Below are positions 6,389-9,419 of a stretch of 9,419 nucleotides of DNA, piece after piece. The notes below the pieces were generated by a model. The model saw nothing but the letters and a program-made list of their open reading frames with translations. It was not told the origin of the DNA and ran no database searches. Source of the stretch: Pseudomonadota bacterium (GTDB lineage Bacteria; Pseudomonadota; Alphaproteobacteria; Reyranellales; Reyranellaceae); the NCBI GenBank assembly GCA_023436825.1, contig JAEZHS010000073.1:1-9419 (forward strand). The letters run 5' to 3'. The translations under genes and the position numbers were made by a program. Each line of letters opens with the position of its first letter. Positions within the stretch are counted from its first letter, which is position 1.

Positions 6389-7714
6389 ATGAACACTGAA
6401 CGTGTCCTCCGAGTTTGCTGCATCGCAACGATGTTCTTGGGGATGAGTTGCCCGATCGCTCAGGTCATGGCGCAGGTTCCAGGCGCCGTGGGGCAGCCGC
6501 AGAAGCGCGAGGAGCGGCCGGACTACCGCTCACCGACCGTTCGGGAATCCGAGCAGTACGAGGCAAAGGGGGTCCGGCTTGGCGGGTTCAAGTTCTTCGG
6601 CAGCCTCGAAGCTGACGAAGTCTTCAACGACAACGTCAACGCGACCTCGAATGCCGACGGCAGGACGGCCGGGTTCATTCAGCTGATCAATCCGACGCTG
6701 GAGCTCAAGTCGGATTGGAACAACCATATGCTGCACGCCTACGCCAAGGGCGGCTTCGGCCTCTACAGCGTGAATCCGCAACTCAACAACTACCAGGACG
6801 CCTCCATCGGCGCGGATGGCCGGCTGGACATCCAGCGCAACTGGAATGTCTATGGCGGCGCATCCTGGAACCGGCGCCATGACGAATTCGGCACGCCCAA
6901 CACCCCGACCGGCATCGGGCTGCCGGTGACCGTCTATAACCAGACGAGCGCCAACGTCGGCTACTTCCAGACGTTCAATCGCCTGAACGTGCGGCTCGAC
7001 GGCCGCTACGACAACTACAACTTCTTCAACAATGGCCTCGGGCCGGCTCAGGGTGTCATCCCCAACAGCGATCGCAATCACGACGAATGGCGCCAGGCCT
7101 TGCGCTTCGGCTACGAATTCTCGCCCGGTTACGAGGTCTGGGTGCGCGGCAGCTTCAATCAGCGGCGGTACTTCCAGCTCGATACGTCCGGTCTCGACCG
7201 CTCTTCGAACGGCTTCGACGTCGTGGGCGGCATGGTCATCGACTTGGGAGGCATCACCGCCGTTGAGGTTTTTGCGGGTTACCTGCGGCAGACCTACGTT
7301 TCCGGCCAGTTCACGACCATCAGCACGCCGACCTTTGGCTTGACGGGCTATTGGAATCCCATCCGCGATCTGTGGGTGAAGCCCTTCATTCGACGCACGG
7401 TCGATGAGTCGGCCTTCACGGGATCGGCCGCCTATGTCAGCACGACCGGCGGGTTGGACGTGAACTACCAGGTCCGTCCCAACCTTCGCGTCGACGGCCA
7501 TGCCGACTATGCCGTCGCCGACTACTCCGCCCTCAGCGCCGGTGGCACCAACCAGTACGACCAGTACATCACCTTGCGCGCAGGCCTGGTGTACTCGCTG
7601 ACCCCCAATTTTTATCTCGGCCCGGTGTACCAGTTCATCACCCGCAACTCGAACCAGTTCAATGGCGACTACAACCAGAACGTCGTCATGCTGAGGCTGG
7701 GCGCCAGGCTCTAG
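6389..7714 (+). CDS. Outer-membrane beta-barrel protein (putative beta-barrel porin 2-like)
   Basis: A 441-residue exported barrel. The start at 6389 has GGAG 5 bases upstream and begins a signal peptide (MNTERVLRVCCIATMFLGMS, cleavage after VMA near residue 28); the frame upstream is open but not protein-like. After a polar plug-like stretch (about 30-65), the rest is alternating amphipathic beta-strands rich in Y, N, F, W and G: FGSLEADEVFNDNVNATSN, LNVRLDGRYDNYNFFNN, FGYEFSPGYEVWVRGSFNQ, LRVDGHADYAVADYSA, GLVYSLTPNFYLGPVYQF. It ends MLRLGARL, close to the aromatic/leucine end expected for outer-membrane insertion. The pattern fits the proteobacterial 'putative beta-barrel porin 2' group, often tied to polysaccharide export or with no known cargo. 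Substrate unknown. A 16-bp hairpin follows the stop and probably ends the transcript. Confidence 0.85.
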   Translation: MNTERVLRVCCIATMFLGMSCPIAQVMAQVPGAVGQPQKREERPDYRSPTVRESEQYEAKGVRLGGFKFFGSLEADEVFNDNVNATSNADGRTAGFIQLINPTLELKSDWNNHMLHAYAKGGFGLYSVNPQLNNYQDASIGADGRLDIQRNWNVYGGASWNRRHDEFGTPNTPTGIGLPVTVYNQTSANVGYFQTFNRLNVRLDGRYDNYNFFNNGLGPAQGVIPNSDRNHDEWRQALRFGYEFSPGYEVWVRGSFNQRRYFQLDTSGLDRSSNGFDVVGGMVIDLGGITAVEVFAGYLRQTYVSGQFTTISTPTFGLTGYWNPIRDLWVKPFIRRTVDESAFTGSAAYVSTTGGLDVNYQVRPNLRVDGHADYAVADYSALSAGGTNQYDQYITLRAGLVYSLTPNFYLGPVYQFITRNSNQFNGDYNQNVVMLRLGARL

Positions 7715-7727
7715 GCCAAGACTAGAA

Positions 7728-7765
7728 CATGATGGGTCCGGCTGGAATCAGCCGGACCCATCATG
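7728..7765 (+). terminator. Long perfect hairpin after the barrel gene
   Basis: A 16-bp perfect stem (7728-7743 with 7750-7765) around a 6-base loop (ggaatc), starting 13 bp after the barrel stop codon. The stem is GC-rich in the loop-proximal half (gggtccggct). No T-tract follows on either strand, so it is either a strong non-canonical terminator and 3' stabiliser or a REP-type element; the position favours the first. Confidence 0.6.
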
Positions 7766-7795
7766 CCCGGTGAAACCACGATCACCCGCGCGCGC

Positions 7796-7841
7796 GAATG
7801 GGAGGAGATGGGACCGCATGCGGTTCCACCTCATCCCATTC
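7796..7841. repeat. 46-nt imperfect palindrome beside the IS
   Basis: The two 23-nt halves (7796-7818 and 7819-7841) are reverse complements at 20 of 23 positions, centred on accgcatgcggt. It begins right after an alternating CG run (7787-7796) and ends four bases before the IS target site. It is intergenic and non-coding in appearance, and resembles a dispersed REP-like element. Confidence 0.55.
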
Positions 7842-7845
7842 CGCT

Positions 7846-7849
7846 CTAG
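7846..7849. repeat. Left target duplication CTAG of the IS
   Basis: CTAG at 7846-7849 directly adjoins the left inverted repeat and is repeated at 9374-9377 directly after the right inverted repeat. Four-base YTAR-type duplications are known for the IS701 family. Both copies being intact indicates simple insertion without later rearrangement between the ends. Confidence 0.8.
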
Positions 7850-9373
7850 TCTTACTGCGTCAGAAATTTGAGGGCCTGCGTTTTGCGGACCGAGCGCAGC
7901 AGCAGGGACATCGCGGTAAGCTGGCCACGAGGGCGTCGATCAATCGTCGGCGCATGGTGGCGATGGAGTTTGGGATGTGACGCTCAGGCCGCAGCGGCAG
8001 CGCCTCGGGGTCGATAATGGTTGGGAACGGCAGGTTGCGGGAAGAGAGGGGCGTTGCGACCTGCTGAGGGGGGAATCGTCTCCCGCTCGGAGATCAGGAA
8101 CCCGTAGGCTGCGATGCAGAGCGTGGCGTGGTGATGAAAGCCACGCCAGCGGCGTCCCTCGAAGTGACCGAGGCCGAGCTCCTGCTTGAGCTCCAGGTAG
8201 TCGCGCTCGATGCGCCAGCGCAATTTGGCGAGATCAACCAGACGGGCAAAGCCGATGGTCTCTGGCAACGTCGACAGCCAATACTTTGTCGGCTCCTTCT
8301 CGTCCTTGGGCCACTCGATCAGCAGCCACTCTTCGGGCCACGGTTCGCTGCGCTCGAAGTCGCGGTGGGCGATACGGATGCGCAGCCGCGCAAAACGCGA
8401 CCTGAGCGGCTCGTTCGTGCCCTCTCGCCAGGTGATCGTCCGCCAGGCTTTGGCTGGCAGGCTGAGCGCAAGGTCTTTGGCACTGACCGGCTGATGCTCG
8501 GCGTCGCGGCGCAGCAGCTTGGTCGGCGACCCGCGCCCCGGTGTGTAGGGCTTGGGCGGCAAGGGGCCGGTGCCGGGCGCCCACACCGCGGCATTCGACA
8601 GAATGCCGGCGACATAGGGCAAGCCAAGCGTCGTGATGGCGGTGCGTAGATCGATGTGGGGGCCGTAGCCAGCATCCATCAGCACAGCTCCAGGCGGCAG
8701 GCCCGCCGCGTGGGCGGCACGGATCTGATCGAGCGCGATCTCGATCTTGGTCTGAAAGCCGATCTCCTCGGGCACACCGGCCTTCTTGCGACGAGCCTCA
8801 TCCGACGCCCAAGCCTGCGGAAGATACAGCCGATAAGCCACCGGCAGGCTGCCATCGGCGTTGGCCAGCGACAGCGACACCGCGACTTGGCAGTTGTCCT
8901 GCTTGCCCAACTGGCCGCAATACTGCCGGGCCACGCCCACCGAATGCTTGCCCTTCTTGGGAAAGCCCGTGTCGTCGATGATCCAGGCCTCGATCGGCCT
9001 GTGCCGTTCGATCGCCGGCAGGACCATCTGCCGGACCTTCGCCAGCACTCTCTCGTCCGACCATCGTCCTTCGCCGACAAAATGCAACAGCGACTGATGC
9101 TGGGCCGCTGTCCGCTGCGGCGCCGTCACCGCCGCCATCGGCTCCACGCTCTTGCGCTCGCCGGGCATCAACAGCCCAACGCAATAATCACGCAGTGGCT
9201 TGGCCCGATCGGCATGACCGATCACACTCACAAGCCCTTCGACATAAGCCGAAAACCGGCCTTCCCTGCTCGCTGCTTCAAGACCCATCTCAGCCCTCGT
9301 CCGCTGAAAATGAATCTTCCAAAGATACCTCAGTTCCTACACCGATACCCCGCGGCCTTCTGACTCAGAAAGA
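7850..9373 (-). mobile_element. Complete IS701-family insertion sequence
   Basis: A 1524-bp element carrying one transposase gene on the minus strand. Its ends are the imperfect inverted repeats 7850-7865 (tcttactgcgtcagaa) and 9358-9373 (reverse complement tctttctgagtcagaa), matching at 14 of 16 positions. CTAG flanks both sides. The non-coding margins are 134 bp beyond the transposase stop and 85 bp before its start. Family is assigned from the transposase motifs and the 4-bp target. The element appears intact and could be active; ends were located by eye. Confidence 0.85.
7984..9288 (-). CDS. IS701-family DDE transposase
   Basis: A 434-residue transposase, of the usual length for IS701 enzymes, that cuts and joins the ends of its element. 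Visible motifs: the first catalytic Asp in WIIDDTGFPKKGKHSVGV (Asp105/106), the second Asp205 in VLMDAGYG, and the catalytic Glu in the RWRIERDYLELKQELGLGHF segment (Glu361) with the basic and Tyr residues of the IS4-type YREK-like signature. The N-terminal part (residues 1-95) includes the LLMPGERKSVEPMA motif typical of the family. The start at 9288 is supported by GAGGG 5-6 bases upstream. No internal stop or frameshift is visible. The C-terminal end is an alanine run. The plus-strand open frames over this gene (for example 8656-9363) are shadows. Confidence 0.95.
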   Translation of the reverse strand: MGLEAASREGRFSAYVEGLVSVIGHADRAKPLRDYCVGLLMPGERKSVEPMAAVTAPQRTAAQHQSLLHFVGEGRWSDERVLAKVRQMVLPAIERHRPIEAWIIDDTGFPKKGKHSVGVARQYCGQLGKQDNCQVAVSLSLANADGSLPVAYRLYLPQAWASDEARRKKAGVPEEIGFQTKIEIALDQIRAAHAAGLPPGAVLMDAGYGPHIDLRTAITTLGLPYVAGILSNAAVWAPGTGPLPPKPYTPGRGSPTKLLRRDAEHQPVSAKDLALSLPAKAWRTITWREGTNEPLRSRFARLRIRIAHRDFERSEPWPEEWLLIEWPKDEKEPTKYWLSTLPETIGFARLVDLAKLRWRIERDYLELKQELGLGHFEGRRWRGFHHHATLCIAAYGFLISERETIPPSAGRNAPLFPQPAVPNHYRPRGAAAAA

Positions 9374-9377
9374 CTAG
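9374..9377. repeat. Right target duplication CTAG of the IS
   Basis: The second CTAG copy, directly after the right inverted repeat. Joining the left flank to the sequence after this copy rebuilds the empty site ccgctCTAGgagcgg, a palindrome with 6-bp arms. Confidence 0.8.
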
Positions 9378-9379
9378 GA

Positions 9380-9404
9380 GCGGCGACGGCATCGTATTCG
9401 CCGC
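9380..9404. repeat. 7-bp inverted repeat beyond the IS
   Basis: gcggcga (9380-9386) and tcgccgc (9398-9404) pair perfectly around an 11-base loop. It is part of the same hairpin-rich intergenic block as 7728-7841, split by the IS. Function unknown; the window ends 15 bases later. Confidence 0.35.
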
Positions 9405-9419
9405 GACATCCCCGAAAAC

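Noticed and set aside
7717..7725. aagactag just after the barrel stop, identical to the outer bases of the IS right end
   Set aside because: Only 8-9 bases agree and the match does not extend into the inverted repeat; likely chance.
8308..8319. 10-base inverted match (gatcgagtgg) to the guaA att region, inside the transposase
   Set aside because: It is opposite in orientation and comes from the Ile-Glu-Trp codons of the transposase; not an attR.
8128..9363. Plus-strand open frames opposite the transposase (8128-8649, 8656-9363)
   Set aside because: Antisense shadows of a well-supported transposase gene; no motifs and no ribosome sites.
1..9419. CRISPR arrays, tRNA or rRNA genes, toxin-antitoxin or phage structural genes
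   Set aside because: No regularly spaced repeats, no tRNA cloverleaf end near guaA, and no matching protein motifs on either strand.

Overview
The window comes from a GC-rich bacterium, most likely an alphaproteobacterium. Supporting signs are strongly GC-biased codon use, a bacterial-type guaA, and guaA-associated integrase and AlpA families of a kind I associate with Rhizobiales and Reyranella-like genomes. The genus is inference only. There are no tRNA, rRNA or CRISPR signals.

Layout. (1) 1-1335: a small two-helix membrane protein (113-667, +), bracketed by REP-like 30-31 bp repeats, converges on a secreted VasI/TagO-like protein (757-1335, -). (2) 1336-1693: an intergenic stretch with a textbook minus-strand Rho-independent terminator just ahead of the VasI-like gene and a sigma70-like promoter placed so that guaA mRNA would start at or near its own ATG. 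(3) 1694-3244: intact guaA (GMP synthase), the only clear housekeeping gene. (4) 3233 to about 5330: the decayed end of a genomic island inserted at the 3' end of guaA. It has an AT-rich border with a perfect inverted repeat, a tyrosine integrase broken by one frameshift and one internal deletion, a convergent AlpA-type regulator broken by a small deletion, and a fragment of a Sel1-repeat protein with an in-frame stop. (5) 5572-7714: two intact co-directional envelope genes, a secreted periplasmic protein of unknown role (DUF5666-like appearance) and a 441-residue outer-membrane beta-barrel. (6) 7715-9419: a long hairpin, a 46-nt imperfect palindrome, and a complete 1524-bp IS701-family insertion sequence with terminal inverted repeats and a CTAG target duplication. 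The rebuilt target site is itself a short palindrome.

How the parts relate. The island used guaA as its docking site and left the enzyme's C-terminus intact. Its mobility module (int, alpA) is dead by at least three independent lesions, so in this strain the segment is probably fixed. The downstream barrel and periplasmic gene look healthy and may be either surviving cargo or ancestral chromosome; the other island end is not visible. I see no complete novel defence or biosynthetic system. The most notable points are the degenerate guaA island, the likely leaderless guaA, the repeat-flanked small gene, and the IS insertion into palindromic DNA.
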